DNA of 64,000 nucleotides from WHTI01 sp963826105 (GCA_963826105.1 CAWGWA010000005.1:124001-188000), one strand, 5' to 3'. Shown: positions 35,956 to 45,924, numbered from the stretch's first letter. Numbers and translations: made by a program. Notes: generated by a model from the sequence alone, not told the origin.

Positions 35956-38120
35956 ATGGATCCAGAACATCTGTTGTCCCTGAACCCCGTGCAGCTCGAA
36001 GCCGTCGAGCATCCGGGCGGCCCGATCCTGATCGTGGCGGGGGCCGGGTCGGGCAAGACCAGGGTCCTGACCCACCGGATCGCCTACCTGATCGAGAACG
36101 GACTCTCCCCCTACTCGATCATCGCCATCACCTTCACGAACAAGGCTGCCGGGGAGATGAAGGAGCGGGTCATCGATCTCGTCGGCCGTGTGGGGGAGTC
36201 GATGTGGGTATCGACCTTCCATTCCGCGTGCGTCCGGATCCTGCGGCGCGAGGCCGACCGCCTCGATTACCGGTCGTCGTTCTCGATCTACGACACATCC
36301 GATTCCGAGCGGCTCGTTCGGATGGTGATGAAGGACCTCAACATCGACCCCAAGCGGATGCCGCCACGGGCGATCCTCGGTTCGATCGGCGACGCCAAGA
36401 ACAGGCTGGTTAGCGCGGGGATGTACGCGGACTTCGCATCGAACCCTGGGAGCGGAAGGTCGGCGAGGTCTACAAGGAGTACCAGCGCCGGCTCGTCGAG
36501 AACTCGGCGATGGACTTCGACGACCTCATCATGAAGGCCGTCGAGCTCCTCGACCGATTCGACGACGTCCGGTCTTACTACCAGGAACGCTTCCAGCACG
36601 TGCTGATCGACGAGTTCCAGGACACGAACTTTGCCCAGGCGCGGCTCGCCACGCTGCTGGCGGAGAAGTGGCGCAACATCTTCGTCGTCGGAGATGCCGA
36701 CCAGGGGATCTATGCGTTCCGCGGGGCGACGATCAAGAACCTCCTCGACTTCGAGCGCGACTGGCCCGATGCGCGGGTCGTCACCCTCGAGCAGAACTAC
36801 CGTTCGACCAAGACGATCCTGTCGGCGGCCAACGCGGTGATCGAGCACAACACGATGCGCAAACCCAAGGAACTGTGGACCGATCTTCCGCAGGGCGAGC
36901 CGGTACACCGCTACCGGGCGCAGAACGAACATGACGAGGCCGCGTGGGTGGCCGAGCAGGTCAACGCCTTGAAGGACCACGGCTACGCCTTGAAGGACCT
37001 GGCGATCTTCTACCGGACCAACGCCCAGTCCCGCGTCCTCGAGGAGATCTTCTCGCAGCACGACGTTCCTTACCGGCTGGTCGGGGGCGTGGGGTTCTAC
37101 GACCGGCGCGAGATCAAGGACCTCTTCTCGTGGCTACGGGCCGCGATGAACCCGGACGACTCCGTGTCGGCGGCGAGGGCGTCGCAGGTTCCGCGTCGGG
37201 GCGTCGGCGATGCCAGCCTGCTCAAGCTGACCGCGTGGGCCCGGGACAACGGTGTGCCGCTCGGGGAGGCGTTCGGTCGCTGCGAGGAGGCCGAAGGAGT
37301 ATCCAAGCGAGCGCGGGGAGGCATGCTCGAGATCGCTCGCATCTTCGAAAAGATCCGGTCCGAGGCCGATGCCGGGACCGCGGTCGCCGAGATCGTCGAG
37401 ATGACCTGGACGGTCACCGGTCTGATGGAGGAACTCCAGAACGACCGGTCCTTCGAGTCACTGTCTCGCCAGGAGAACCTCAGGGAACTTGCGGGCGTAG
37501 CTCACGAGTACGACGAAGGTGCCGACGATCCAACCCTCGGCGGGTTCCTCGAGCGCATCGCATTGATCACCGACACCGACACGACCGAGGGTGAGGAGCA
37601 GGGCGTCACGTTCATGACCTTGCACAACGCCAAGGGGCTCGAGTTCCCGATCGTGTTCATCGTCGGCCTCGAAGAGGGCGTCTTCCCACACATGCGTTCG
37701 CTGACCGACCCCGATCAACTCGAAGAGGAGCGCCGGCTCGCCTACGTCGGGATCACGCGCGCCAAGGAGCGTCTCTACGTCGTCCATGCCTGGTCACGGA
37801 GCTTGTGGGGCGGCACGAACTACAACCCACCGTCGAGGTTCCTGAAGGAGATGCCCGAGGAGCTCGTCCATCTAGTGGGTGAGCGGAACGCGATGTCTCC
37901 TCCTCGCAAGGCAGGGACGCCTGGCGGTCCCCGTCGCCCGCTGGCCGACCCGCATGCGTTCAAGATCGGCCAGACGGTCGAGCACGCCAAATGGGGCAAG
38001 GGGACGATCATCGACATCAACCGTTCCGCGGTCGGGATGGAAGCAACGATCCACTTCCCCGACGCCGGTGGCGACAAGCGCTTGGACCTGACCCTGGCCC
38101 CCTTGACCCCGGTCGCTTAG
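35956..38120 (+). CDS. pcrA: ATP-dependent DNA helicase PcrA/UvrD, frameshifted
   Basis: Superfamily 1A helicase for repair and replication. Motif I GAGSGKTR, Ia TFTNKAA, II LIDEFQDTN, III GDADQGIYAFRGA, IV LEQNYRST, V TLHNAKGLEF and VI YVGITRAKERL are present, plus the C-terminal Tudor-like tail FKIGQTVEHAKWGKGTI that binds RNA polymerase in PcrA. The frame breaks at 36443-36446; adding one C (AACCCCTGG) gives NPWERKVGEVYKEYQ. About 720 aa after repair. GATAAT six bases before the ATG makes it a leaderless candidate. The order pcrA then sucCD and purNH is common in actinobacteria. Confidence 0.95.
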
Positions 38121-38123
38121 CCG

Positions 38124-38858
38124 ATGGCCCCGAAGGAGTACCCCCCGGGGTCGTTGCGGCAGCGTCTGCGGATCCTCAAGGGTCAGTACCTCAACCACCG
38201 GTTCGAGCGCTCGTCGCCGATTCCGCCGCTTCCCGCGGCCTCGCTCGACGAGATCCTCAGTGTCGAGGTCGTGCTGCCGCCGGCTCGCTTGCTGATGGCT
38301 CCGGGCACGCAGCCGACCGAAGGACTGCTGTTCCTCGCCTCGCTCGCCAAGGTCCTCGAGGCGAAGACGGTGTTCGAGATCGGCACGTTCACCGGACTAA
38401 CCAGTTGGACCCTGGCGCGGAACCTCGACGATGCCGAAGTGAACACCGTGGACATACCTCCGGACCTTGCGCCGACATTCGAGCTGGAGAGCAGCGACGA
38501 GTTCCATCCACCTCCGGCGGAACCGATGGCCTACGAAACGATCCCACTGCCGGGCGGTTCGGTCACTCAGCACTGGGGCGACTCGGCGAAGTTCGACTTC
38601 TCGCCGTGGATGGATGCGGTCGATCTCATCTACATCGATGGCGCGCACTCCGACGACTACGTCCGGAGCGACTCCAAGAACGCCTTCGCGATGCTCCGAA
38701 GCGGCGGCGCCGTGGTGTGGGACGACTACTGGCGTTTATCCCCGGGCGTCAGCCGCGGGCTCAGTGCGATGAGTTCGGAACGACCGCTCTATCGCGTGCC
38801 CGGAACCCGTTTGGTCGTGTTCTTCGAATCTAGTTCTCGATTATCTCGATGGAGTTGA
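38124..38858 (+). CDS. Class I SAM-dependent methyltransferase
   Basis: Methyltransferase-fold protein of 244 aa, three bases after pcrA. The SAM site is FEIGTFTGLTSWTLAR; VDLIYIDGAHSDDYVRSD and GGAVVWDDYW are typical of O-methyltransferase/class I families that act on small molecules or glycans. The substrate is unknown. The tail FFESSSRLSRWS overlaps the cyclophilin gene by 29 bases; a CTAG at 38830-38833 would give interlocked stops if one base were wrong here, so the last residues are uncertain. Confidence 0.75.
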   Translation: MAPKEYPPGSLRQRLRILKGQYLNHRFERSSPIPPLPAASLDEILSVEVVLPPARLLMAPGTQPTEGLLFLASLAKVLEAKTVFEIGTFTGLTSWTLARNLDDAEVNTVDIPPDLAPTFELESSDEFHPPPAEPMAYETIPLPGGSVTQHWGDSAKFDFSPWMDAVDLIYIDGAHSDDYVRSDSKNAFAMLRSGGAVVWDDYWRLSPGVSRGLSAMSSERPLYRVPGTRLVVFFESSSRLSRWS

Positions 38859-39678
38859 TGAACGCGGGGTTGATGGGCATCGACGCCGTGGTCGGGTCAT
38901 CGCCGCCCTGAGTCTTGAGCTCGTCGAGTAAACGTAGAACCTCGAAACTAGCCTCGTCGACCTGACCGAAGATCGAGTACGCCTTGGGAAGTCCGGCCGG
39001 TTCGACCTCTCCATCCTTGCCGACGCCATGCGTGATGATGAAGATCTGGCTGCCGCCGGTGTCGGCACCGGAGTTCGCCATCGCCAGGGTGCCTAGGACG
39101 TACTCGCTCGACTGGCCAGGCAGCTCGTCCTTGATCGAATAGCCCGGGCCATCGGGCGGAACTCCGTTGAGGCCGTTAGGGTCGCCGGTCTGGATCACGA
39201 AATTCCGCTCGACACGGTGCCAGATCAACCCGTCGAAGTAGCCCTCTTGGGCAAGGAACACGAAGTTGTTCACTGTTTCCTGAGCATCCTCTTCGAGGAG
39301 GTCAAGGGTGATGTCGCCGCAGGATGTCGAGATCACGGCGGAGTAGTCGACCCCCTCCTTTAAAACCTGCTTGGGCTTCTTGTATTGCCCCGATTCCGAC
39401 GGGTCGGGCCTCTCTCCACCACAGGCGACCTCAGCGGAGGTATCGGCCGACGTCGGCGACACCGAGGGCTCGGGGGCCGTGGGACTTGCGGCCGGATTGG
39501 CGTCTGGCTCGTCGTCCCCCCCGAGCGAGGTTCCGATGGCAACCGCGAGCACCACTACGAATAGAAGGACGCCGGCGATGCGGATGAACCGCTGACGACG
39601 GTATGCGGCCCATTCGGCGGCGCGCTTCTGATCCCTGAACTCTTTCTGTCGAGCCCTCTTCTCGTTGCGACTGCTCAC
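38830..39678 (-). CDS. Membrane-anchored cyclophilin-type peptidyl-prolyl isomerase
   Basis: Cyclophilin of 282 aa. A basic N-terminus (KRARQKEFRDQKRAAEW) and one transmembrane helix (IAGVLLFVVVLAVAIGTSL) place the catalytic domain outside the cytoplasm after an Ala/Pro/Thr/Ser linker. GLIWHRVERNFVIQTGDP and GSQIFI are the active-site stretches. Probably folds exported proteins. Immediately upstream of it on the same strand lies the carboxyltransferase gene (its stop is adjacent to this start). Confidence 0.88.
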   Translation of the reverse strand: MSSRNEKRARQKEFRDQKRAAEWAAYRRQRFIRIAGVLLFVVVLAVAIGTSLGGDDEPDANPAASPTAPEPSVSPTSADTSAEVACGGERPDPSESGQYKKPKQVLKEGVDYSAVISTSCGDITLDLLEEDAQETVNNFVFLAQEGYFDGLIWHRVERNFVIQTGDPNGLNGVPPDGPGYSIKDELPGQSSEYVLGTLAMANSGADTGGSQIFIITHGVGKDGEVEPAGLPKAYSIFGQVDEASFEVLRLLDELKTQGGDDPTTASMPINPAFINSIEIIEN

Positions 39679-41100
39679 TTATCTCCTCCAGCGTTCACGG
39701 CGGTTGCCGGCTCGATCCGAACGCGGGATCCCATCCCGCGCCAGGCCGTCGAGATGATAGGCGAGCACCGTTCGTAATGTCTCCACGCCGAGGGGAGCCG
39801 GCGCCAGATCGTCGGCGATCTCGAGTTCGAGTAGGTCCCTGGCGGTCAGGCGGAGGAGATTCGCCGCTCGTTCCCCCTCGGATGCGTCGCGCCACAGGAT
39901 CTCGGCCGCCGACTCGGGGGCGATGACCGAGAAGATGGAATCTTCATAGGCGACCAGCCGGTCGGCGACCGCGAACGCCAGGGCGCCGCCACTGCCTCCC
40001 TCTCCGGTGACGACCGACAGGATCGGTACGGGGGTGTTGAGCATCGCCTCGAACAGGGCAGCGATCTCCCAGGCGATCCCCCCAGCCTCGGAGACTTCGG
40101 AGGGGTCGGCGCCGCGGGTGTCCACGAGCGTCACGACCGGTATGTCGAGGCGTCCGGCGATCGCGACGGCACGACGAGCGAGCCGGTAGCCCGCAGGACC
40201 CGGCGCTAGGTCGGCGTCGAGAGCCAGTACGAGAGCCCGACGTCCCGCGATGCGAGCGAGCGCGGCGAACACGGCGGGATCCTGCGAGCCGGCACGGTCT
40301 CCCCTCAGTTCGGAATAGCTTTCGGTCGTTTGGCGCACGAGTTCCGGCCCCCGGGGTCGGTCGGGATGCCGCGCCTCGACCACGGCCTCCCACCCGGACA
40401 ACGACTTCTCGATCGAAACGTCGGCGGGATCATCCAGAGGCTTGGGCTCGTCGGGGGCCAGGATCGAGAGAACGGTGGAAACGTACGAGGGAAGGTCTCC
40501 TTCGGAGATCACCTCATCGACGAGACCATGACGGAAAGCCGAGATAGCGGTGTGCGAGTTGGGGTCCAACGGCTCCCCCGTGAACCGGGCTGCGACGCGG
40601 GGGCCGGCGAATCCCACCGTTGCTCCGGCGACGGCGATGGTCACGTCGGCGAGCGCACCGACACTCGCGAGGACGCCTCCCGTGGTCGGCTCGCCGAGCA
40701 CCGCGATGTAAGGCTGGCGGGCGTCGCCAAGTGTCATGCGGGCGGCAACAACGCGCGGCATCTGGACCAGCGCGCGCATCCCTTCCTGCATCCTGGCGCC
40801 GCCGGTCGCTATCTGGAGGATGACCGGCACGCCACGTTCGGCGGCGCGCTCGAAGGTTCGTGCGATGCGCTCTCCCGCGACCTCGCCCATCGAGCCACCC
40901 ATGAATCCGAACGAGAAGACGGCAAGCTCGACGTCCCGGCCCCCGATCTGGGCGGGTCCGGTGATAACCGATTCGTCGGTTCCGGCCTTGTCGCGTGCCG
41001 CTTCCAAGGCCCCTCTGTAATCCGGGTACACGAGCGGATCGCGCGACTCGAGACCGTCTGAGATCGGATGGAATGAACCCTGGTCGGCAAGGTCCTTCAC
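39679..41100 (-). CDS. Fused acyl-CoA carboxylase carboxyltransferase (beta-alpha)
   Basis: Protein of 473 aa with an AccD-like half (FMGGSMGEVAGERIARTFERA, QIATGGARMQEGM) followed by an AccA-like half (DTRGADPSEVSEAGGIAWEIA, TGEGGSGGALAF). Fused subunits of this type transfer carboxyl groups to acetyl- or propionyl-CoA. No zinc-finger segment of classical AccD is seen. No biotin carboxylase or carrier is in the window. GTG start at 41100; divergent from the B12-subunit operon, which suggests propionyl-CoA as a substrate, by inference. Confidence 0.82.
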   Translation of the reverse strand: MKDLADQGSFHPISDGLESRDPLVYPDYRGALEAARDKAGTDESVITGPAQIGGRDVELAVFSFGFMGGSMGEVAGERIARTFERAAERGVPVILQIATGGARMQEGMRALVQMPRVVAARMTLGDARQPYIAVLGEPTTGGVLASVGALADVTIAVAGATVGFAGPRVAARFTGEPLDPNSHTAISAFRHGLVDEVISEGDLPSYVSTVLSILAPDEPKPLDDPADVSIEKSLSGWEAVVEARHPDRPRGPELVRQTTESYSELRGDRAGSQDPAVFAALARIAGRRALVLALDADLAPGPAGYRLARRAVAIAGRLDIPVVTLVDTRGADPSEVSEAGGIAWEIAALFEAMLNTPVPILSVVTGEGGSGGALAFAVADRLVAYEDSIFSVIAPESAAEILWRDASEGERAANLLRLTARDLLELEIADDLAPAPLGVETLRTVLAYHLDGLARDGIPRSDRAGNRRERWRR

Positions 41101-41207
41101 GGCTGGAAACCCCTATCTGAACTCAGCACCCTCGCCCCAACATCGCTTTGGCCCGTCGGGCCTCGGATGCATCGCCTGCTAATCTCCAAATTCAACTATC
41201 GGCGCAT

Positions 41208-41228
41208 CACGGTAGCAGGCCTACCGTG
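41208..41228. promoter_or_regulatory. Perfect inverted repeat, likely operator
   Basis: CACGGTAG (41208-41215) and CTACCGTG (41221-41228) are separated by five bases. It lies 24 bases before the chosen start of the B12-subunit gene, in the divergent region to the carboxyltransferase. A TetR- or GntR-type operator or a leader hairpin are the two readings. Confidence 0.5.
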
Positions 41229-41252
41229 CCGGCAACCAAGGAGCGGAACGAA

Positions 41253-41672
41253 GTGGGTTCAGGCAGAGCGCGCATCCTCGTGGCCAAGCCCGGGCTTGAC
41301 GGTCACGACCGCGGCATCAAGGTCGTGGCGCGGGCACTGAGGGACGCAGGGATGGAGGTCATCTACACCGGTCTCCATCAGACCCCGGAGCAGATCGCCT
41401 CGGCCGCGATCCAGGAGGACGTCGACGCGGTCGGGTTGTCGTGCCTGTCCGGCGCGCACATGACCCTCTTCCCCAAGGTCGTCCAGTTGCTCAAGGAGCA
41501 AGGGGCCGACGACATCCCGGTCTTCGGCGGCGGCATCATCCCCGAGGCCGACATCGCGAAGCTCAAAGAGGCAGGGATCGACGAGATATTCACTCCCGGT
41601 GCCACGACCACAGCCATCATCGACTGGGTCAATGCGCACGTGGCTCATAAGACAGGAGGCGTGAAGCAGTAA
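41253..41672 (+). CDS. mcmA2: Stand-alone cobalamin-binding subunit of methylmalonyl-CoA-type mutase
   Basis: B12-binding domain of 139 aa, free-standing. The lower-ligand motif is KPGLDGHDRG (DxHxxG) near residue 15, followed by GLSCLSGAHMTLFP and FGGGIIPEADI. Such a small subunit pairs with a separate large catalytic subunit, as in archaeal methylmalonyl-CoA mutases and isobutyryl-CoA mutases; the large subunit is not here. GTG at 41253 chosen since AAGGAG sits nine bases before it; an earlier GTG at 41226 would lie in the inverted repeat. The stop overlaps sucC (TAATG). Confidence 0.85.
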   Translation: MGSGRARILVAKPGLDGHDRGIKVVARALRDAGMEVIYTGLHQTPEQIASAAIQEDVDAVGLSCLSGAHMTLFPKVVQLLKEQGADDIPVFGGGIIPEADIAKLKEAGIDEIFTPGATTTAIIDWVNAHVAHKTGGVKQ

Positions 41673-42820
41673 TGGATCTGTTCGAGTATCAGGGCAAGGA
41701 GGTCCTTCGCCGTTTCGAGGTCCCCGTGCCCGAGGGCCGCGTGGCGAAGACGCCCGAGGAAGCGGCCGATGCAGCCCGCGGTTTGGGTGGCAAGGTCGTG
41801 GTCAAGGCCCAGGTCCAGGTGGGCGGTCGCGGCAAGGCGGGTGGAATCAAGCTCGCCGAATCCCCGGAAGAAGCCGCAACGGTTGCCGGAGACATCCTTG
41901 GGATGGACATCAAAGGTCATGTCGTCAAACGCGTACTGGTCGAGCGAGCCGGTGACATCAAGGACGAGTACTACGTCTCATTTCTCCTCGACCGATCTAA
42001 CCGCAACTTCCTCGGGATGATGTCGGCCGAAGGCGGTGTCGACATCGAAGGGGTTGCAGTTAGCAACCCCGATGCGATCTCGCTGGTGCACATCGATCCA
42101 TTGCTCGGTTTCTCCGATTTCCACGCACGTAAGCTCGTCTTCGGAGCCAATCTGGCCCCCGAGGCGCACGCCGGAGCTCTTGAGATGCTCCCCAAGCTCT
42201 TCCGTGCATTCGTTGAGTTGGATGCATCTCTCGTCGAGGTCAACCCGCTCGTCCTTACCGGCGACGGGAAGGTCGTAGCGCTCGACGCGAAGGTCACGCT
42301 CGACGACTCCGCCGCCTATCGTCACTCGATCTTCGAGGAGCTCAAGGCGGCCCACGAGATCCCGGAGCAAGAGCGGCTCGCGAAGGAGAAGGGCCTCAAC
42401 TTCATCAAGCTTGACGGCGACATCGGGATCATCGGCAACGGAGCGGGTCTCGTGATGTCGACCCTCGACGTCGTCAAGGACGCGGGTGGCGATCCGGCCA
42501 ACTTCCTCGACGTCGGCGGCGGTGCCGATGCCGACGTCCTGTCGGCCGGGCTCGAGGTCATCACCTCGAACCCCGAGGTAAAAAGCGTATTCGTCAACAT
42601 CTTCGGTGGGATCACACGGTGCGACCTTGTGGCTCAGGGCATCCTCGACGCGCTGAGCCGTCTGGATATGAAGGTTCCGATGGTCGTCCGTCTCGACGGA
42701 ACCAACGCCGTTGAGGGGCGCAAGATGCTGGCCGATCAGCCCCACGATCTATTGATCCCAGCCGAAACCATGCTGGGCGCGGCCGCAACTGCCGTCGAGC
42801 TCGCACAGAAGGGGGCCTGA
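41672..42820 (+). CDS. sucC: Succinyl-CoA synthetase beta subunit
   Basis: ADP/GDP-forming succinate-CoA ligase beta chain, 382 aa. MDLFEYQGKEVLRRF, the ATP-grasp VKAQVQVGGRGKAGG, LVEVNPLVLTGDGKVVALDAKV and NIFGGITRCD are typical. Directly coupled to the B12 subunit and followed by sucD after four bases. In this context it can turn the succinyl-CoA made from methylmalonyl-CoA into succinate with ATP gain. Confidence 0.97.
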   Translation: MDLFEYQGKEVLRRFEVPVPEGRVAKTPEEAADAARGLGGKVVVKAQVQVGGRGKAGGIKLAESPEEAATVAGDILGMDIKGHVVKRVLVERAGDIKDEYYVSFLLDRSNRNFLGMMSAEGGVDIEGVAVSNPDAISLVHIDPLLGFSDFHARKLVFGANLAPEAHAGALEMLPKLFRAFVELDASLVEVNPLVLTGDGKVVALDAKVTLDDSAAYRHSIFEELKAAHEIPEQERLAKEKGLNFIKLDGDIGIIGNGAGLVMSTLDVVKDAGGDPANFLDVGGGADADVLSAGLEVITSNPEVKSVFVNIFGGITRCDLVAQGILDALSRLDMKVPMVVRLDGTNAVEGRKMLADQPHDLLIPAETMLGAAATAVELAQKGA

Positions 42821-42824
42821 GAGC

Positions 42825-43703
42825 GTGTCGATCCTCATCGATGAGAACACCAAGCTCGTTGTCTCGGGCTTGACCGGTCGCGAAGGGTCGTTCCATTCAC
42901 TTCGCAACCGTGATTACGGAACCAACCTCGTGGCCGGAGTGACCCCCGGGAAAGGGGGCCAGGACGTCGACGGCGTTCCCGTTTTCGACACCGTCTCTGA
43001 GGCGGTCAAGGAGACCGGCGCCAACACCTCGATGGTCTTCGTCCCGGCTCGCTTCGCGGCGGACTCGGCGCTCGAGGCTTACGACGCGGGTTGCAAGACG
43101 ATCGTCGTGATCACTGAGAACATCCCCGCCATGGACATGGCACGCGTCGTGCCTTACATCCGCGCAAGTGGAGATGCCACGTTGATCGGCCCGAACTGCC
43201 CCGGGGTTCTTTCGCCCGGTAAGGCGAACGTCGGGATCATCCCGCCGGAGATCGCGAAGCCGGGGTCTGTCGGTCTCGTGTCGCGCTCCGGCACGCTCGT
43301 TTACCAGATCGTCTACGAACTCACCGAGGGGGGTCTCGGGCAGTCCACCTGCGTTGGCATCGGCGGAGATCCGATCCCGGGAAGCGACTTCATCGACATC
43401 CTCAGCAAGTTCGAGGCAGACCCCGAGACCGACGTCGTGGTGATGGTCGGCGAGATCGGCGGCGATGCGGAAGAGCGCGCCGCAGAGTGGGCGAAGGACA
43501 ACATGACCAAGCCGGTCGTTGCCTACATCGCCGGCCGCACGGCCCCTGAGGGAAAGCGCATGGGTCATGCCGGTGCGATCATCTCGGGCTCCAAGGGAAC
43601 CGCGGCGGCTAAGACCGAGGCACTCGAGGCCGCCGGGATCAGGGTCGCGCTGAACCCGGTCGAGGTCGCCGAACTGGCGGTTAAGGCGCACGCCTCACTG
43701 TGA
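42825..43703 (+). CDS. sucD: Succinyl-CoA synthetase alpha subunit
   Basis: CoA-binding alpha chain, 292 aa, with the phosphohistidine motif GHAGAIIS near residue 247, the SGLTGREGSFH and TPGKGGQ CoA-site stretches and GPNCPGVLSPG. GTG start after AGAGC. The stop overlaps the next gene, so the esterase belongs to the same message. Confidence 0.97.
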   Translation: MSILIDENTKLVVSGLTGREGSFHSLRNRDYGTNLVAGVTPGKGGQDVDGVPVFDTVSEAVKETGANTSMVFVPARFAADSALEAYDAGCKTIVVITENIPAMDMARVVPYIRASGDATLIGPNCPGVLSPGKANVGIIPPEIAKPGSVGLVSRSGTLVYQIVYELTEGGLGQSTCVGIGGDPIPGSDFIDILSKFEADPETDVVVMVGEIGGDAEERAAEWAKDNMTKPVVAYIAGRTAPEGKRMGHAGAIISGSKGTAAAKTEALEAAGIRVALNPVEVAELAVKAHASL

Positions 43704-44761
43704 GTCTCACGCTGGTTGATGGTCTGCCCGGAGCTCCATGGGATCGCGACCTCAAGGGCACCTTCGAGAAGCTCACGGTCGAGTCGGAGTTTCTGGCCGA
43801 CAATCCTCTTGGGGATCCCTCGCGGCGTCCGCTGTACGTCTATCTCCCTCCCGGACTGGAGGACGGGGAGACCTATCCCTCGGTCTACTTGATCCAGGGG
43901 ATGGTGGGGCAACTCGACATGTGGCTCGAGCGCGGAGCGTTCGAGCTGACGATGATCGAACGTGTGGACGAGCTGTTCAGTGATGACTCCGTTCCCCGAG
44001 CCGTCGTCGTGTTCGTGGACGCGTGGACCTCCTACGGTGGTTCGCAGTTCATCAACTCGACCTCGACCGGTCGCTACATGGACTACCTCTGCGACGAGGT
44101 CGTCCCGTTCATCGACGATCGATATCCGGTGGATGCGTCCCGAGATCGCCGGGGACTTACCGGCAAGTCATCGGGTGGGTACGGCGCGATGGTCGTCCCG
44201 ATGCTTAGACCCGATGTCTTCGGCGCGCTCGCATCGCACGCGGGGGACTCATTGTTCGAGGTCTGCTACCAGCCGGAGTTCGCGAAGGCGGCTCGCGTCC
44301 TCCGGGACAGCTTCGAAGGGTCGTACGACGTCTTCTGGGAGCGGCTTCGCGCCGCCGACAGGTTCGATTTCGAGCTCTTCGTCCACCCACTGGACCCCTA
44401 CGCGATGGGGGCCTGTTACTCGCCCGACCCCGACGAGCCCGGTAAGGCGCTGATCCCCTTCGAGATCGCGACCGGCCGCCTGATCCCCGAGGTGTTTGAG
44501 CAGTGGCTCCGCTGGGACCCGGTCCGAATGGCACCCGGCAAGATCGACGTCCTCAAGTCGATGAAGGGGATCTATCTCGACGCCGGCAGGTCCGACGAGT
44601 ACTACCTCGACCTTGGGGCACAGGCGTTCTCGAACGAACTCACCAAAGGCGGTGTCGATCACACCCTGGTTCTCTTCGAGGGCACCCACATGGGCCTCAC
44701 CTACCGTTACCCGGGCGCCATCAGGTTCCTCGCCGAAGCACTTTCTGGAGGTGTCGGATGA
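43700..44761 (+). CDS. Putative esterase (esterase D/Fes type)
   Basis: Serine-hydrolase-fold protein of 353 aa related to the PF00756 esterase family (mycolyltransferases, enterochelin esterases, feruloyl esterases). The nucleophile is in TGKSSGGYGA and a possible histidine in EGTHMGLTYRYPGA. No signal peptide. It starts at a GTG overlapping the sucD stop and ends overlapping the next gene (ATGA), so all four genes from mcmA2 are coupled. Substrate unknown; the link to sucCD may be simple co-transcription. Confidence 0.78.
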   Translation: MSLTLVDGLPGAPWDRDLKGTFEKLTVESEFLADNPLGDPSRRPLYVYLPPGLEDGETYPSVYLIQGMVGQLDMWLERGAFELTMIERVDELFSDDSVPRAVVVFVDAWTSYGGSQFINSTSTGRYMDYLCDEVVPFIDDRYPVDASRDRRGLTGKSSGGYGAMVVPMLRPDVFGALASHAGDSLFEVCYQPEFAKAARVLRDSFEGSYDVFWERLRAADRFDFELFVHPLDPYAMGACYSPDPDEPGKALIPFEIATGRLIPEVFEQWLRWDPVRMAPGKIDVLKSMKGIYLDAGRSDEYYLDLGAQAFSNELTKGGVDHTLVLFEGTHMGLTYRYPGAIRFLAEALSGGVG

Positions 44762-45924
44762 ATCGAATCGCACGTGGGGTCTTGAGCCTCGTTGTGCTGT
44801 CAGGGATGGTCGCGACTTTCGCTGGGGCTGGCGCGGCCGTGCCCGACCCGGTTCATTTCGTTGATCCCACTGCGCGTCTAATCAACGCACAGCGCATTCA
44901 GTTCGGAAACCTCGTCTACGTGGCTCCCTTCGCAACCCTGAGAGCGGGCACCGACGGGGGCCAGCGGATCGTGATCGGCGACGGAAGCGACGTTCAGGAC
45001 AACGTCCTGCTCGACGCAACCGGAGGGACCATCAGGACCGGGACCGAAGTCATCATCGCCCATGGTTCCTCGGTGTTGGGCCCGGCAGAGATCGGTGTCG
45101 AAGGAACCTGTCCGGTGGATGCCGTCATCTGCGCCTCTTTCGTCAGCTTCAACGCACAGGTGGATGGAGCCATCATCGAAAAGGACGCGATGGTCTCGGG
45201 CCTGTCACGGGTTGGTCCCGGAGTCACTATCCCATCCGGTCTGAAGACGATCCCAGGTCGCAACATCGAGAGTCAGGCTGAGGTCGCGACAGAAACGAGT
45301 CCGGTCACCGATGCCGACCGCGAGTTCATGAGCGGAGTCATCCATGTGAACGAGTCCTTCGAGCTCAGTTACGAGCAACTGGCAAAGGAGCGGAGGAGCA
45401 ACGTCAAGGGCATCAACTACGACCCGGGCGGCAGCGACTTCAACCCGGAGCGCGATCTACCCATCCTTGCCGGCACCGAGACGCGGGATCCGAAGTTCCG
45501 GAACCGGATCATCGGAGCGGTCGCACTGGCCGACACGTACCGGCACCTCGACCTGCACATCGGTCGCAACATCTCGCTTCGGGCCGATGAGGGCGAGCCG
45601 TTCTCGGTCGGGAGCATCCTGTGTATGGGTAACCGGACCACCTTCCACGCTCTCGAGCACACCAGTCTCGAGCTCGGCGACGACGGCTGTTACGGGTTCA
45701 GGAGCATCGTCCATGGGGGACCGACCGCCAACGAGGACATCACGTCGACCGGTGATGGCTTCACCCTGGGTGCGTACTCGGTCTACTTCCGTTCGACCGC
45801 AGGCAATGACGTCTCGATCGGTTACCGAAGCCTCGTGCAGAACACCGAGCTACCGGATGGAGCCGTCGTGCCGGCGCGCACCATCATCGTGGACGGAAAT
45901 GTGGTCGGCACCGTCGAGTGGTAG
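44758..45924 (+). CDS. Secreted left-handed beta-helix protein, gamma-carbonic-anhydrase-like
   Basis: Exported protein of 388 aa with a signal peptide (first about 27 residues, ending FAGAGAAV). The next 180 residues read as a left-handed beta-helix aligned with gamma-class carbonic anhydrase: ATLRAGTDGG carries the conserved Arg, DVQDNVLLD has Asp where the first zinc His is expected, AHGSSVLGPAEIG keeps the second His but has Leu for the third. It may be inactive or use another metal set. The C-terminal part (FRNRIIGAVALAD to the end) has a further hexapeptide-like pattern. Coupled to the esterase. Confidence 0.68.
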   Translation: MNRIARGVLSLVVLSGMVATFAGAGAAVPDPVHFVDPTARLINAQRIQFGNLVYVAPFATLRAGTDGGQRIVIGDGSDVQDNVLLDATGGTIRTGTEVIIAHGSSVLGPAEIGVEGTCPVDAVICASFVSFNAQVDGAIIEKDAMVSGLSRVGPGVTIPSGLKTIPGRNIESQAEVATETSPVTDADREFMSGVIHVNESFELSYEQLAKERRSNVKGINYDPGGSDFNPERDLPILAGTETRDPKFRNRIIGAVALADTYRHLDLHIGRNISLRADEGEPFSVGSILCMGNRTTFHALEHTSLELGDDGCYGFRSIVHGGPTANEDITSTGDGFTLGAYSVYFRSTAGNDVSIGYRSLVQNTELPDGAVVPARTIIVDGNVVGTVEW

